Below, piece after piece: positions 49,783-50,903 of a stretch of 50,903 bases of DNA. The translations under genes and the position numbers were made by a program. The stretch covers positions 1 to 50,903 of the forward strand of contig CANHNJ010000018.1 of assembly GCA_947462105.1 (NCBI GenBank), read 5' to 3'. The notes under the pieces were generated by a model. The model was not told where the DNA came from. It saw nothing but the letters and a program-made list of their open reading frames with translations, and ran no database searches. How positions within the stretch are numbered: position 1 is the first letter of the stretch; each line of letters opens with the position of its first letter. The stretch is from Alphaproteobacteria bacterium (GTDB lineage: Bacteria > Pseudomonadota > Alphaproteobacteria > Micropepsales > Micropepsaceae).

Positions 49783-49936
49783 TCCATCGGGCTCGATACC
49801 GTCGGGCGCGTGCTGGCTTTCCACGATCTTCGAGAAAATCGGGCCATCACGGTCGAACACCGCAACGCCCGGCTGCAAAACCCTGCGCACGAGACATCTT
49901 GCGTTGAAGGCTTCGGTGCCGACTGAGCAAAAAACG

Positions 49937-49969
49937 AAAAAGCCCCCGCCAGTTTCCTGGCGGGGGCTT
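49937..49969 (-). terminator. Strong bidirectional terminator of the rRNA operon
   Basis: A perfect 13-bp GC-rich stem (49940-49952 with 49957-49969, arms AAGCCCCCGCCAG and complement) has a TTTC loop. Five T residues follow on the minus strand, for the rRNA operon. TTT-C-TTG on the plus side can also serve the CHAP-like gene. Confidence 0.88.
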
Positions 49970-50016
49970 TCTTGAATTGTGTTGGCGGGCTTCTAGTGTT
50001 TTTCAGTCCTTGGCAG

Positions 50017-50133
50017 ACCTGGCAGCGTTCTACTCTCCCGCGGCTTGAGCCGCAGTACCATGGACGCAGAAGGCTTTGACGGCCGAGTTCGGAATGGGAT
50101 CGGGTAGAATTCCTTCGCTATGACCACCAGGTC
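50017..50133 (-). rRNA. rrf: 5S ribosomal RNA
   Basis: On the minus strand the terminal stem GACCTGG...CCAGGTC, the ATCCCATTCCGAACTCGGCC core (loop B/C region) and the GGGAGAGTAG segment are diagnostic of bacterial 5S rRNA. The length is about 117 bases; ends are accurate to a few bases. Confidence 0.93.
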
Positions 50134-50249
50134 GGCGAAGGACTGAAAAACCACCCGTGCTTTCACACGGGCTGCACGAATACGACACTTAGATCTGAGC
50201 TTTTTTCTCAGTCTGGATTTGCTTCCAGACATGAAACGAGTGCTGGCAA

Positions 50250-50903
<654 letters not shown>

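Noticed and set aside
49735-49890. Possible 51-codon minus-strand gene (GVAVFDRDGPIFSKIVESQH-like frame) overlapping the CHAP-like gene end
   Set aside because: It reads protein-like but has only a GTG start without ribosome site and overlaps the opposite gene; support is too thin to annotate.

Overview
The window comes from a GC-rich alphaproteobacterial chromosome. The CpdR-type response regulator, a holdfast-anchor (hfaABD-like) locus, a plcP-agt lipid-remodelling pair, NodT-type efflux remnants and the rRNA sequence all point that way. I cannot fix the genus; a Rhizomicrobium/Micropepsaceae-like or Caulobacterales-like lineage is a guess. All three stop codons end ordinary genes here, so the code looks standard.

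Left part (1-8000) is accessory DNA. The window opens on the right end of an IS3-family element, then a secreted metallo-beta-lactamase-fold protein and remnants of an efflux outer-membrane gene and a TPR gene. An arsR-arsC-aqpS arsenic cassette follows, bracketed by 165-bp direct repeats. A compact integrative element sits against tRNA-Val(GAC): integrase, a terminase-small-like protein, an AlpA-like regulator and a primase-helicase Rep. The last codons of rep carry a symmetric array of six GTCACA/TGTGAC boxes that could be its replication origin.

Core part (8000-36000) holds cpdR, an N-formylglutamate amidohydrolase, plcP-agt, a three-gene glycosyltransferase/GtrA module and modBC without modA. 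It continues with a secreted cysteine-hydrolase-like protein, a tonB-exbB-exbD-exbD-TPR operon, a large autotransporter, a pentapeptide-repeat protein, an HSL-type hydrolase that has lost its nucleophile serine, hsp20, a lysophospholipase, the nhaA-semiSWEET-hisN operon and typA.

From 36000 to 40100 lies an AT-richer island. It has one TonB-dependent receptor between IS3 remnants and, beside it, a broken second receptor. From 40100 on come a rhomboid protease and the hfa-like locus behind a sigma-54-type promoter. That locus has three in-frame stop codons, two of them in a Gln-rich tail of the CsgG-like gene. Next are a 2OG-Fe(II) oxygenase, the EF-P beta-lysylation set (epmB, epmA, efp), two exported peroxiredoxins around a VOC protein and a CHAP-like exported protein. 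The window ends in the 5S and 23S genes of an rRNA operon on the minus strand.

Two families of dispersed palindromic repeats are scattered between core genes. One has three copies whose hairpin arms differ in sequence but keep their pairing. A terminator with no matching gene at 9802-9830, with a promoter-like sequence upstream, suggests a small RNA with a CCUCCC motif.
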